Positions 24,083 through 32,689 of a stretch of 64,000 nt of DNA are shown in pieces. Each line of letters opens with the position of its first letter. Position 1 is the stretch's first letter. The stretch covers positions 372,001 through 436,000 of the forward strand of contig JACKBL010000003.1 in the NCBI GenBank assembly GCA_020634515.1, given 5' to 3'. A program made the position numbers and the translations under genes. Source of the DNA: Ardenticatenales bacterium (GTDB lineage: Bacteria > Chloroflexota > Anaerolineae > Promineifilales > Promineifilaceae). The notes under the pieces were generated by a model. It did not search any database. It saw only the letters and a list, made by a program, of their open reading frames with translations, and was not told the origin of the DNA.

Positions 24083-25480
24083 TCACTTTCCCGGAAACTC
24101 CAAAGTTTCCGGGAAAGTGGGGGAGGGGGCGGGCGCAACATGGGGGCGGACGTCGATCTGGCCGGTGACGGCGGCGGAGATGAGGGCGGTGCGGTATTCT
24201 TCTAGCTTGGAAATAGCATCAGCAGTTAGAGTTAAAAGACGCTTGAAATAGGCAGATGAAACTGCTATGAGGTTAAGAATCTCTTGTTGCTCCTTGATTG
24301 GGGGCAATGGAATAGGAAAGTTATTAAGTTTCTGCTGGTTGATGGTTGCGAGATTGGTAGTTTGCTGTGAAGTGCTTGTGAAATAGTTCTTACCATGCAA
24401 CGAGGCTGTTAAGTGCGCTAAATAGTGCGGTTTTATGCAATGGCGGTCAACTCGAACTGCAAAGACATGGTTCTGGTGCAGCATGTCATCAATCTGACTA
24501 TCCCAGACATAGCCCCGCCCTAATTTATCGAAGTCACCGCCCTCAGTCATTAGTACATCACCATGCTGTAGACGATAGCGGTCAACTTCGTGTGGCAATA
24601 TATCAACATAAGTAATTTCATCCAAATCCAAGTACCCATCTTGAACGTTTGCCACTCTCAAATAGGGACAACGAATGGTTTCCCGGTTACGTAAATCTCG
24701 TCCGAGCGTAAGCCCGGATTGAATTTTGCTAACATACTTCAACCGTAGAAGTGTCCAATGTGCCGGCATTTCCCCCAACCACGCCACCCCACTCTCCTTC
24801 ATCGGCATCGTCGGGTCCAGCCCTTTGGTAACGGCGTGGCTGATCAGCGCGGTGCGCTTTTCCTGCAACAAAGCGATCAACTGCCGCTTCTTGTCTATCA
24901 GCGCATCAATTTTGGCCGTTTGCTCATATAAAAAGTCAGCTATGGCTCGCTGCTCTTCCACCGATGGAACCCCTATCTCAAAATCTGCCAAAAAACTCGG
25001 TGGGACGCGCTTTTGTCCTGCTGCTCCGGTCATTAGCGCCGTTCCAGTGTTCCGGAAAAGTTCTGAATGGGTAATGTAGTACAGGAAACGATTATCAAGG
25101 AATGATTTCGGGCGAAGAACATGCAGTTCTGTTGTCCCAAATCCAATGCCGTTAACAAGCCCTTTACAAATCGCACCTTTTCCGTTCTCAAAGCAAGGAG
25201 TTATTTTGGCAACAACAACATCACCTTCTCGGAAATATGTGAACCCAGCATACACTTGCCCCAACTCGCGGGTTTCCGTCAGCGTAAGCGTACCATCGTC
25301 GCCGATAAGTTCCATCGGCAAGAACGACACGCTCGTATCTAATTTCATGCTGGCTATCTCAGACTTGCCTGGATTGATTTCACACAGAAACTTGAGCCGA
25401 AGCAATTGCCAATCCTTCGGCAACTTGGTAAGCCAGGGATTGCCCGTGCGTTGCAAGTCTGCTCGTCGCTGGAGCATCAT
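24083..25480 (-). CDS. hsdS: Type I restriction enzyme specificity subunit (HsdS)
   Basis: 465 residues with two target recognition domains, each followed by a coiled-coil conserved region. The first half contains LPKDWQLLRLKFLCEINPG and ends in EEQRAIADFLYEQTAKIDAL; the second contains MPAHWTLLRLKYVSKIQSG and ends in IKEQQEILNLIAVSS with a helix. It recognises the bipartite DNA target and recruits two HsdM and the HsdR subunits. The ATG overlaps the hsdM stop by 4 nt. The last residues (PAPSPTFPETLEFPGK) are low-complexity plus REP sequence, and the stop codon lies at the edge of the REP at 24084-24119, so the original end was probably near TGQIDVRPH. Confidence 0.93.
   Translation of the reverse strand: MMLQRRADLQRTGNPWLTKLPKDWQLLRLKFLCEINPGKSEIASMKLDTSVSFLPMELIGDDGTLTLTETRELGQVYAGFTYFREGDVVVAKITPCFENGKGAICKGLVNGIGFGTTELHVLRPKSFLDNRFLYYITHSELFRNTGTALMTGAAGQKRVPPSFLADFEIGVPSVEEQRAIADFLYEQTAKIDALIDKKRQLIALLQEKRTALISHAVTKGLDPTMPMKESGVAWLGEMPAHWTLLRLKYVSKIQSGLTLGRDLRNRETIRCPYLRVANVQDGYLDLDEITYVDILPHEVDRYRLQHGDVLMTEGGDFDKLGRGYVWDSQIDDMLHQNHVFAVRVDRHCIKPHYLAHLTASLHGKNYFTSTSQQTTNLATINQQKLNNFPIPLPPIKEQQEILNLIAVSSAYFKRLLTLTADAISKLEEYRTALISAAVTGQIDVRPHVAPAPSPTFPETLEFPGK
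24084..24119 (-). repeat. REP palindrome at the hsdS 3' end
   Basis: Arms CACTTTCCCGGAAACT / AGTTTCCGGGAAAGTG around CCAA. It contributes the final HsdS codons and its stop. Confidence 0.9.
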
Positions 25481-27585
25481 AGAGCTACCTTTCCTGTAAC
25501 CTCGCCAAGAAGAGTAACGATTTCCATCTCTAACTCTTTAATGTCAGCTTCAATCTCTCCAAGCGGACGCGGCGGCTGGTATTTGTAGAAGTAGCGGGTA
25601 AAGCTGATCTCATACCCCACCCGCCCCACCTGACCATCCCGTTCATCCGTCCAGGTGGTGTCAATGAAGGCGTCGGGCACATGGGGGCGCACCTCGCGCT
25701 TGAAGTAATCCCACACATCCTCCGTCAGCGGCACGCGCTCATCCAGCCAGGAATCGCCGGGGGTGTAGTCGGCGGACTGGGCCTGCTCCGGCAGGGGCAC
25801 GCTTTCATAATCGCGCAATTCGCCGTCCGCCTCCGGCCCCTTCTTTTTGCTGTCGTCCACAAAACAGACAGCCGCCCCCGAATCCCGCTCCCCCACCGCC
25901 CCGACAATGGCCTTGAGCAAGGTTTGGGTCAACTTCACGCCCTGCTGTTTGGCCAGCCGCTTCAAGTCGCGGCTGAAGGCGGCCCGATCGCTGTAGGTGG
26001 ACTGGGGCAGTGTGGTCAAAAGCTGGCGGATGGCGGCCTGCTGTTCCCGCCCGGCCTCTTCTTCGGCGGCCCGCGCCTGGGGGTCTTTCTTGCGGCTCCG
26101 GGCCAACTGCTGGAAGGCGCTCTGCTCCTCCAGCCGGGCGATGCGCTCCGGGGTAAAGGCAAAGCTGAGCCGCAGCGGGCGGTCAATGCGCACCTTGCGG
26201 TAGCCAAAGAAATGGTTGGGGTAGACCCGGCTGTGTTCCCCATCGGCAAACGCCCGGTAAATGGATGCCAATTCGCCAATCTGGGCCAGGCTGATTTCGT
26301 GCCGCTTGCTGCCCAGGCTTTTGCGCATCTTCTGGTAGAACTCGGCTCCATTGACCAACTGGATTTTGCCCCGGCGGCGCTGGCTTTTGCGGTTGGTCAG
26401 CACCCAGATGTAGGTGTTGATGCCGGTGTTGTAGAAAAGCTGGTCGGGCAGGGCGATGATCCCTTCCAGCCAGTCGTTTTCGATGATCCAACGGCGGATT
26501 TCGCTTTCGCCGCTGCCGGCATCTCCCGTAAACAGCGGCGAACCGTTGAAGATAATGGCGATGCGGCTGCCCTCATCGGCGTCCATCTTGCTGAGCATGT
26601 GCTGCAAAAAGAGCAGAGCGCCGTCGTTGATGCGCGGCGTGCCGGCCCCAAAGCGGCCATCGTGGCCCAACTGCTCATACTCCTGCTTGATCACCCACTC
26701 CACCTTCTTCCAGGAGACGCCAAACGGGGGATTGGACAGCATGAGGTTGAAGCGGCGGCCTTTATGCCCATCTTCGCTGAAGCTGTTGCCGTAGACGATG
26801 TTGTCCGGCTCTTCCCCCTTGAGCAGCATATCCGACTTGGCCACGGCGTAGGCATTGGGGTTCAACTCCTGGCCAAAGAGGATGACGGTGGCGGCGGGAT
26901 TGCGCTCCAAAATGTAATTTTTGGCCTCGGTCAACATCCCCCCTGTGCCGCAGGCAGGGTCGAAAACGGTACGGATTTTGCCGGGCACGTGCAGCACCTC
27001 GTCATCCTTGCTGAAGATCAATTCCACCATCAGGCGGATGATTTCGCGGGGGGTGAAATGTTCGCCGGCCGTTTCGTTGTACTGCTCGCTGAAGCGGCGG
27101 ATCAGCTCTTCGAAGATGTAGCCCATCTCCAGGGTGGAGACGGTGTCCGGGTGCAGGTCTACCTTGAGGAACGCTTGCAGCACCGGGTAGATCAGCTTCG
27201 CCGCTTGCAGCCGGCTGATCTGGCGGCGGAAGTCGAACTTTTCGATGATGTCCTGGACTTCCGGGCTGTAGCCGTTGAGGTAATGGAGCAGGTTCTGGCC
27301 GATGTCGTCGGGGGCCTGCAACAGGGTGTGCCAGTCGAATTGGGAGGTGTTGTAGACTGGCCCGCCGGCCTTGCCGGCCAACAGATGGCGCAGGTCGTCG
27401 AGTTTGCCATAATATTTCTGGTACGCTTGCCGCACTTGCTGCCGGGTGGGGGCAATGGCCAGATCGAGCCGGTAGAGGACGGTCAGGGGCAGGATAACGT
27501 CAACGTATTCGCGGGGTTTGTAGTCACCGCGCAGCAGGTCGGCAATCTCCCAGATGAGGTTAGCTTTTTGAGTGAAGTTGTGCAT
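25477..27585 (-). CDS. hsdM: Type I restriction enzyme methylase subunit (HsdM)
   Basis: 702 residues, N6-adenine methyltransferase. The N-terminal helical domain (NLIWEIADLLRGDYKPREYVDVILPLTVLYRLD in pieces) precedes the SAM-binding motif FDPACGTGGML and the catalytic NPPF in MLSNPPFGVSW. The C-terminal extension beyond about residue 500 is longer than in classical E. coli HsdM and rich in charged helices. The start is set at the ATG at 27585 (MHNFTQKANL), since an upstream in-frame ATG would only add residues encoded by REP-like sequence (ASGKVGET). First gene of the leftward hsdM-hsdS-RAYT-hsdR cluster. Confidence 0.93.
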   Translation of the reverse strand: MHNFTQKANLIWEIADLLRGDYKPREYVDVILPLTVLYRLDLAIAPTRQQVRQAYQKYYGKLDDLRHLLAGKAGGPVYNTSQFDWHTLLQAPDDIGQNLLHYLNGYSPEVQDIIEKFDFRRQISRLQAAKLIYPVLQAFLKVDLHPDTVSTLEMGYIFEELIRRFSEQYNETAGEHFTPREIIRLMVELIFSKDDEVLHVPGKIRTVFDPACGTGGMLTEAKNYILERNPAATVILFGQELNPNAYAVAKSDMLLKGEEPDNIVYGNSFSEDGHKGRRFNLMLSNPPFGVSWKKVEWVIKQEYEQLGHDGRFGAGTPRINDGALLFLQHMLSKMDADEGSRIAIIFNGSPLFTGDAGSGESEIRRWIIENDWLEGIIALPDQLFYNTGINTYIWVLTNRKSQRRRGKIQLVNGAEFYQKMRKSLGSKRHEISLAQIGELASIYRAFADGEHSRVYPNHFFGYRKVRIDRPLRLSFAFTPERIARLEEQSAFQQLARSRKKDPQARAAEEEAGREQQAAIRQLLTTLPQSTYSDRAAFSRDLKRLAKQQGVKLTQTLLKAIVGAVGERDSGAAVCFVDDSKKKGPEADGELRDYESVPLPEQAQSADYTPGDSWLDERVPLTEDVWDYFKREVRPHVPDAFIDTTWTDERDGQVGRVGYEISFTRYFYKYQPPRPLGEIEADIKELEMEIVTLLGEVTGKVAL

Positions 27586-27595
27586 CGTCTCTCCA

Positions 27596-27630
27596 ACCTT
27601 CCCGGAAGCTCTCAACGTCCTGGAAGGGGC
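27596..27630 (-). repeat. Degenerate REP palindrome between hsdM and the GNAT gene
   Basis: Left arm ACCTTCCCGGAAGCT is intact; the right side (GTCCTGGAAGGGGC) is diverged. It encodes the last residues (LPLPGR) of the upstream GNAT protein. Confidence 0.55.
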
Positions 27631-28118
27631 AGCGCCATGTACACATCCCCGGCATCCTCGCGGTAGGGCGGGATCGGCATGAATCCGAGGCGGGTGTAAA
27701 AGCGGATGGCGCGTGTTTGCTCATAATCGGTTTGCAACACGATACGCGCATAGCCGGATGCGCGGGCAAAGGTCAGCAGTTCTTGCATCAGGCGAAAGCC
27801 GATGCCCTGGCCGTGGTACGCTTCCAGCAGCCACAGCCGCTTCAGTTCCGCCGTGTCCGCATCCAACCGCCGCAGCGCGCCTGTGCCAATCAGCCGCCCG
27901 TCGTGCATGACCGCCAGGAACAGCCCGCCCTGGTCGAGATAGTTCGCCTGGATGTCGTCCATGTCGCTCAGTTCGCCGCGCGCGGCAAAATGGCGCAGCA
28001 TCTCGTCCACGGACGCGGGCCAGCGGTAGATGTTGCGCGCCACCGTGACAATGAGCCGTTTGGCTTCGGCGATCTGCTCCTGGCGAATAGGCTGGAGGAT
28101 CGGCAGTCTTGCATCCAT
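27612..28118 (-). CDS. GNAT-family N-acetyltransferase
   Basis: 168 residues. The acetyl-CoA binding region is LKRLWLLEAYHGQGIGFRLMQEL (about residues 105-128), a variant of RxxGxG/A, followed by ARIVLQTDYEQTRAIRFYTRLGFM, the standard C-terminal half of the fold. The N-terminal part (PILQPIRQEQIAEAKRLIV) is the first strand and helix. The acceptor substrate is unknown. The ATG at 28118 is preferred: the frame continues upstream but through MITE sequence (IQIGPIWLS), which should not be coding. The C-terminal residues come from a decayed REP. Confidence 0.8.
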   Translation of the reverse strand: MDARLPILQPIRQEQIAEAKRLIVTVARNIYRWPASVDEMLRHFAARGELSDMDDIQANYLDQGGLFLAVMHDGRLIGTGALRRLDADTAELKRLWLLEAYHGQGIGFRLMQELLTFARASGYARIVLQTDYEQTRAIRFYTRLGFMPIPPYREDAGDVYMALPLPGR

Positions 28119-28145
28119 GGGAAAATCCGGTTTGTTTCTGGCAGC

Positions 28146-28280
28146 GCAACGGCTAAGCCAAATTGGTCCAATCTGTATCTTCTCAATAAATTGCGGCAAA
28201 GTTGGTTGAGCCTGTCGAAACCAACGGCCTGCGACAGGCTCAGGCCTCGTTTCCCCCGAAATATTGAGATGTTACTCCAA
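28146..28280 (-). repeat. Repeat family F (copy 2) beside partial MITE A sequence
   Basis: 28176-28280 is the reverse complement of 10982-11084. Next to it at 28146-28175 lies MITE A terminal sequence (GCAACGGCTAAGCC AAATTGGTCC), so a family F element seems to have landed in a MITE. It fills the space between the GNAT and metG genes. Confidence 0.65.
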
Positions 28281-28340
28281 TCTCTAGAAAAACGCGCCCC
28301 TATTTTATCCGGTTCTTCTTGCCTGCGCGACGACCGGCGG

Positions 28341-29915
28341 TTACGCCTCGGGCAGCTTGGGAAACAATACCGGACCGGGTTGCACGGAGCGACCCGGCGG
28401 CAAACCACCCCAGGCGGTCGCCTCTGCCCATGCGCCTTCCAGGGAGACGTTAAGCTGCGCGGCGATGGCGGCGGCGGTGTGCGGGAGAAAGGGCTGGCAA
28501 AGATACGCTATCAGGCGCAGCGCTTCCGCAAGATTGTAGAGGGTGGTGGACAGAAGGGCGGCGGCTTCCGCGTCCCCTGCCCGGCGTCGTCCCGCCAACA
28601 CCCACGGCGCCATCTCATCCACGTACCGGTTTCCCGCCGCCACCAAGCCCCAAATCGCGCCCAGGGCATCGTGCGGCAGGAATTGCGACATGGCTGATTC
28701 AATTAGTGCCGGCATCTGCCGGGCCGTCATGATCAGGCGTGCATCCGCCTCCCCCCGCACCGCCGGGTCGGGCGCGGGAATCACCCCATGCTCATACCGT
28801 CCTATCATGCGCATCACCCGATTCAGCAGGTTGCCCAGCCGATCCGCCAGGTCCCCATTATGCGCCTGGACGAAGCGCGCCGGCGTAAAATCCCCATCAT
28901 CCACCGCCCGAATCTCTCGCAGCAGGTAGTAGCGCACACTATCCACGCCATACTCGTTTACCAAAGCTACCGGATCAATGGCATTGCCCAGGCTTTTGCC
29001 GATCTTCTGACCATCCACGTTCACGTAACCATGCACGAAAATCGTCGTAGGCAACGGCACGCCCGCGCTGAGCAGCATCGCCGGCCAGTACACCGCGTGA
29101 AAGCGAATGATCCCCTTGCCAATGACGTGAATGCGGTCAGGGCACTCCAACCAACGGCGACGATAGTGGGCGCTTTCCGTGGCATAATCCAGGGCGGTGA
29201 TGTAATTGCCCAGGGCGTCAAACCAGACGTACATCACCTGCGTGGGATCGTCAGGAACCGGGATGCCCCAACCGCGGGCGCGGTTGACGCTACGGGAAAT
29301 GCTAAAATCCCGCAGACCCTGGCGAATAAAGTTGAGCACCTCATTTTGACGGCGGTTCGGCTCAATTCGCAGTTGGCCCGATTCGATCAGCGCCAGCAGC
29401 GTTTCCTCATAGCGGGAAAGGCGAAAAAAGTAGTTTTCCTCCTCCACCCACTCCGGCGCGGTGAGATGCTCCGGGCAAAGCCCCTGCCACAGTTCCTTTT
29501 CCGTGTAAAACGTCTCGCAGCCCACGCAGTAAAGGCCGCCGTAGGTCTGCTTGTAGATGTCGCCATGATCGGCGCAGGCACGCCACAAACGGGCCGCGCC
29601 CGCCAGGTGGCGCGGGTCCACGCTGGTGCGGATGAAGTCGTCAAAAGAGAGGTTTAGCGCCTCTCGCAAATCGTAGAAAGCTGCCGCGTTGCGGTCCACC
29701 AGCGCCTGTGTGGGAATACCTTCCTCGGCGGCAGCCTGCACGTTTTTCAGACTGTTTTCGTCCGTGCCCGTGAGAAACCAGACATCCCGCCCGCGCAGGC
29801 GTTGAAAGCGGGCCAGGGCATCGGTCAACACGATTTCCAGGGCAAAGCCAAGATGCGGGCGAGCGTTGACGTAGGGAATTGCCGTTGTGATAGTCCAGGG
29901 GATGGTGTTGTTCAT
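28341..29915 (-). CDS. metG: Methionyl-tRNA synthetase
   Basis: Charges tRNA-Met. 524 residues, class I synthetase: the HIGH-like motif is in YVNARPHLGFALEI, TGTDENSLK follows, the connective-peptide zinc motif is GLYCVGCETFYTEKELW with CPEH, and the KMSKS-like motif is KIGKSLGNAIDP. The anticodon-binding helical domain occupies about residues 370-510. There is no C-terminal tRNA-binding (EMAP-II-like) dimerisation domain, so it is a short form. Second KMSKS position is Ile-Gly instead of Met-Ser, an acceptable variant. The ATG at 29915 is chosen because MNNTIPWTITTAIPYV aligns with the family start. The upstream 200 nt contain a promoter, a Met-rich leader peptide and a terminator, strongly suggesting attenuation. 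Confidence 0.93.
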   Translation of the reverse strand: MNNTIPWTITTAIPYVNARPHLGFALEIVLTDALARFQRLRGRDVWFLTGTDENSLKNVQAAAEEGIPTQALVDRNAAAFYDLREALNLSFDDFIRTSVDPRHLAGAARLWRACADHGDIYKQTYGGLYCVGCETFYTEKELWQGLCPEHLTAPEWVEEENYFFRLSRYEETLLALIESGQLRIEPNRRQNEVLNFIRQGLRDFSISRSVNRARGWGIPVPDDPTQVMYVWFDALGNYITALDYATESAHYRRRWLECPDRIHVIGKGIIRFHAVYWPAMLLSAGVPLPTTIFVHGYVNVDGQKIGKSLGNAIDPVALVNEYGVDSVRYYLLREIRAVDDGDFTPARFVQAHNGDLADRLGNLLNRVMRMIGRYEHGVIPAPDPAVRGEADARLIMTARQMPALIESAMSQFLPHDALGAIWGLVAAGNRYVDEMAPWVLAGRRRAGDAEAAALLSTTLYNLAEALRLIAYLCQPFLPHTAAAIAAQLNVSLEGAWAEATAWGGLPPGRSVQPGPVLFPKLPEA

Positions 29916-29974
29916 GAGCGCTTTCCAGTTGAGTGGGGTCAGTTGTTGGTTGCCGGTTGCCGTGGAGAGAAAAC

Positions 29975-30000
29975 AAAAAAGGCCGCCCATGCGGGCGGCC
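29975..30000 (-). terminator. Attenuator terminator upstream of metG
   Basis: On the minus strand GGCCGCCC-GCAT-GGGCGGCC is followed by six T residues. It lies 60 nt before the metG start and inside its leader, the position of an attenuator. Its loop and 3' arm contain CGCATGGG, complementary to CCCATGCG of the leader, so an alternative antiterminator can form. Confidence 0.8.
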
Positions 30001-30029
30001 TTTTCTAACAGATAAAAAACGCGAACGAC

Positions 30030-30107
30030 TCAGGCGGCTGGGCGCATGGGTGTGAATGGACCCATGCGCATCATATTAAGTGAAGAGGGAGCAACCTGAT
30101 TCATCAT
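30030..30107 (-). CDS. Met-rich leader peptide of the metG attenuator
   Basis: A 25-codon reading frame (begins MMNQVAPSSLNMMRMGPF, ends TPMRPAA) holds six Met codons, three of them clustered as ATG ATG CGC ATG inside the first leader hairpin. It starts about 10 nt after a good -10 box, so its mRNA would be leaderless or nearly so, which explains the absence of a ribosome-binding site. The stop codon lies 29 nt before the terminator stem. As in trp-type control, a ribosome starved of Met-tRNA would stall at the Met cluster. No function other than regulation is proposed. Confidence 0.7.
   Translation of the reverse strand: MMNQVAPSSLNMMRMGPFTPMRPAA
30042..30069 (-). promoter_or_regulatory. 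Leader hairpin 1:2 of the metG attenuator
   Basis: Perfect 10-bp stem GCGCATGGGT / ACCCATGCGC with an 8-nt loop. The first arm carries the regulatory Met codons; the second arm can instead pair through CCCATGCG with CGCATGGG at 29986-29993 in the terminator. Confidence 0.75.
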
Positions 30108-30116
30108 CGCAGCCAA

Positions 30117-30146
30117 ATGATACCCAGTCCTGGGGCAAGTTGTCAA
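30117..30146 (-). promoter_or_regulatory. Sigma70-type promoter of the metG leader
   Basis: TTGACA (30146-30141) and TATCAT (30122-30117) on the minus strand are separated by 18 nt. Transcription would start a few bases before the leader-peptide ATG at 30107. Confidence 0.7.
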
Positions 30147-30311
30147 GAAAACGTTGGTCTTTTGCCGCCAGAATCAGCCCGTATTCGTGCGTTTTCACGC
30201 ACCTGCTTGAATTCGCGCAGGCCAGCGCCCCCCGGCGGCGGCGTCACACCCGACCATAAAATCGTCCGATTCGCCCCGCTGCCGTGGGCACAAATCGGGA
30301 GCACGGGACTG

Positions 30312-31607
30312 TCAGACGCTTGATGCCCGCGCATTCTTGGCGAAGTTCTCAATAAGAGTGATGGCGCTCGCAATCCCATTTTCACTGCTGATTTTCCTGC
30401 CAACCTGTTCGGCTCTTTCTCGAATGGAAGGATTGGATGTCGCTTCCTCAAGGGCTTGTGTCAGATTATCAACGGTTAGCTTTTTTTGCGGGATGGGTTT
30501 GGGACCAGCACCAAGCGAATGCACGCTTGCCCCCCATAGCGGCTGGTCGATAATGAATGGGCAAATGACCGATGGTTTTCCTGCCCTTAGTCCCGCCGCC
30601 GTCGTTCCCGCGCCACCGTGATGCACGACTGCGCCAACTCTGGGAAACAGCCAGTCGTGGGGAACTTTCTCAATCTGGTAGATTGTTGCCGGCAAATCAA
30701 TCGCCGACAATCCACCCCACCCCGTAGCCATAATGCCGCGCAGCCTGGCTCTTTGCAAAGCCTTCACAACCATATTCGCTATCCGTTCCGGGTCGCGTCC
30801 GGCCATGCTGCCAAAACCAACATAAACCGGCGGTTCCCCCGCTTCAAGGAAGATCTCCAACCTTTTTGGTGGTTTCCACTCCTCTGTCCGGTCTAAAAAC
30901 CAGTAGCCGGTTACATGGGCTGTTTCCGGCCAGTCATGTGGCCGCGACCAAACGTGTTCACTATATGCGTGAAGAACTGGTATCGGACTGCCGTCGGCCA
31001 TTTGCATCGGTGTTGTTGATTTTGGATATTTGCCCAGGCCCAAAACGTCCTGCCGAAATTCGTTTACGACATCGTCATAATTGTGATATCCCCTGTGCAA
31101 TATCGCATATGACAGCTTATTAAACCCGCTTCCCAGTTTCAGATCGGGGAAGCCCACTGCCGGAAATTCTCCCGTCGGCACAAGAACAGGCACGGGAACC
31201 GCCAGGATGGCAGGAACACGCAATTTCTCCGCGATATGCGAACCTGCCAGGGCTTTTGGGTGGAAAATGATGATGTCCGGTTCCGCCTCCTGCGCGGCGA
31301 TCCAGGCATCTTTCATCATCTCTCGGTTCAGGGATTTGGACTCTTTCATCAATTTAATCATGGACTTGACTAAATTGATGGCATTGGCCCCGCCTTCCAT
31401 GGCTTCTCGTCCCGCTTCTGAATCAACGAGCTTGATGAAGTCGTTATTCATGTACCCATAGGCGATGCCATGTTGGGTGATAAACGGCTCGAAACTGGAA
31501 CAAGTACACAACGTAGCAGCGTGCCCTGCCGCTATGAGTCCTTTGCCCAAGGCCACGTAAGGTTGGACATCACCCCGCGAACCAGCCGTTAGAATAAAAA
31601 CTCTCAT
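30312..31607 (-). CDS. GT1-family glycosyltransferase (UDP-glucosyltransferase/MGT-like)
   Basis: 431 residues, GT-B fold. The N-terminus MRVFILTAGSRGDVQPYVALG is the signature of sterol/antibiotic glycosyltransferases acting on hydrophobic acceptors. The C-terminal nucleotide-sugar site includes PPVYVGFGSMAG and GAVVHHGGAGTTAAGLRAGKP followed by IDQPLWGASVHSLG. Transfers a sugar from an NDP-sugar to a lipid or polyketide-like acceptor; which one is unknown. It has no membrane segment but this class is often membrane-associated. It stands alone, flanked upstream by a repeat-rich 1.1-kb gap. Confidence 0.88.
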   Translation of the reverse strand: MRVFILTAGSRGDVQPYVALGKGLIAAGHAATLCTCSSFEPFITQHGIAYGYMNNDFIKLVDSEAGREAMEGGANAINLVKSMIKLMKESKSLNREMMKDAWIAAQEAEPDIIIFHPKALAGSHIAEKLRVPAILAVPVPVLVPTGEFPAVGFPDLKLGSGFNKLSYAILHRGYHNYDDVVNEFRQDVLGLGKYPKSTTPMQMADGSPIPVLHAYSEHVWSRPHDWPETAHVTGYWFLDRTEEWKPPKRLEIFLEAGEPPVYVGFGSMAGRDPERIANMVVKALQRARLRGIMATGWGGLSAIDLPATIYQIEKVPHDWLFPRVGAVVHHGGAGTTAAGLRAGKPSVICPFIIDQPLWGASVHSLGAGPKPIPQKKLTVDNLTQALEEATSNPSIRERAEQVGRKISSENGIASAITLIENFAKNARASSV

Positions 31608-32689
31608 ATTGGCCGCCTTTCAGCATACGGAATGGGATGACTGAGCATATCCCGCGTGTTACGTCTCTAAACGCCGATAAGTGTACCCAATTATCACAAT
31701 TATGTAGAACTGTATCGTTGCATTTTTGGTTTGCTGTTTGGCGAGAGGTCAGTAATCAGACCATTTGGGCAGCGCAGGCGTCATTCCAATAGATCGTGGC
31801 AGCGTTGGTTGCGTTTGTCGAAGGGAGCCGGGCTTTGACAAACTCAGCCCTCGACTGACATATACAGCTTTCGAGTCTGGCGAAGTCCATAGATGGTGAT
31901 CGGAGTTGAGGCTTTAGCCGGGTCAACCCACGCATGTGGGCCGGCTGAAGCCTCCACTCCAAAAACGCCAAAGTCTGGCAGCTACAAACGACGGTGGCCG
32001 TTCAATCTCCAGCTTCTCGAGCAAGACATGCCCATATTTTGCTTGCTTACGGGCCTATTTCGCGAGGAAACCTGGCAGGCCCACATCCATAGAGACGAAA
32101 ATGGACTGCGGAGCCGGCCATAATTGATACACGAGACACAACTGCGCAAACCGTGTGGCAGGCATGAACCTCTTTCACCGCTCCGGAGAACAACTTGGAA
32201 AAGTTTCTCTTTGAGGCGAACAAGCCATAGATGGGACCCTCTCCGGCGAACAAGCCATAGACTCGTAGTCCGTATGATGGGAAGATACGCAGATGATCTC
32301 AGGTTCGTCTTCTAACAACAATTCAAGCTCTTTCATCTTCAGTTCCTGTTTGATTGTGAAGGTCACACTCTTTGAATTCTTTCAGTTCTCAATGACCAGT
32401 TGGCTTTACAATTTCAGTGTTGGTGTCCAGAATGGCACCACGGCGCGCGCCCTTGACAAAAAACACTCCTTTTTTGAATTGATAATTCGGCATGAGGTTT
32501 TTCCTTCGAAGACAGAACAGGAATCAGCAGGGGCAAAATACAATCTGTGTCGTGCGCAAAATCCGCGCCGCAACTATCCGCCCTCCCGAGGTGTGACGCA
32601 CTTCTGAACGCCATTTTCTTGACTCAGCGCGCCGCAAAAGTGCGTCACTTCTGGAGAATTACAATCAAGATGATGTTTCCCCTCTCCTC
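31608..32689. other. Repeat-rich intergenic region without a credible gene
   Basis: This 1.08-kb gap holds family F-like sequence at 31800-31860, a family C element at 31863-31980, and two close repeats of GGCGAACAAGCCATAGA near 32216 and 32252. The short open frames present lack ribosome-binding sites and recognisable similarity. No tRNA was seen. Confidence 0.6.
31863..31980 (-). repeat. Repeat family C copy
   Basis: Contains GAGTCTGGCGAAGTCCATAG, GATCGGAGTTGAGGC, AGCCGGGTCAACCCACGCAT and CCGGCTGAAGCCTCCACTCC, an imperfect inverted repeat. Same family as 57557-57731 and 12103-12187. Confidence 0.75.

Noticed and set aside
25681..27666. 661-codon open frame antisense to hsdM
   Set aside because: It is the mirror of a GC-rich, well-conserved HsdM coding sequence; no start signal and no recognisable domain.
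29915..30120. T-box riboswitch upstream of metG
   Set aside because: No T-box consensus (AGGGTGGNACCGCG-like) or specifier stem found; a leader-peptide attenuator explains the hairpins better.
32293..32607. 104-codon frame in the gap upstream of the secreted hydrolase
   Set aside because: No similarity, no ribosome-binding site and repeat-derived composition.
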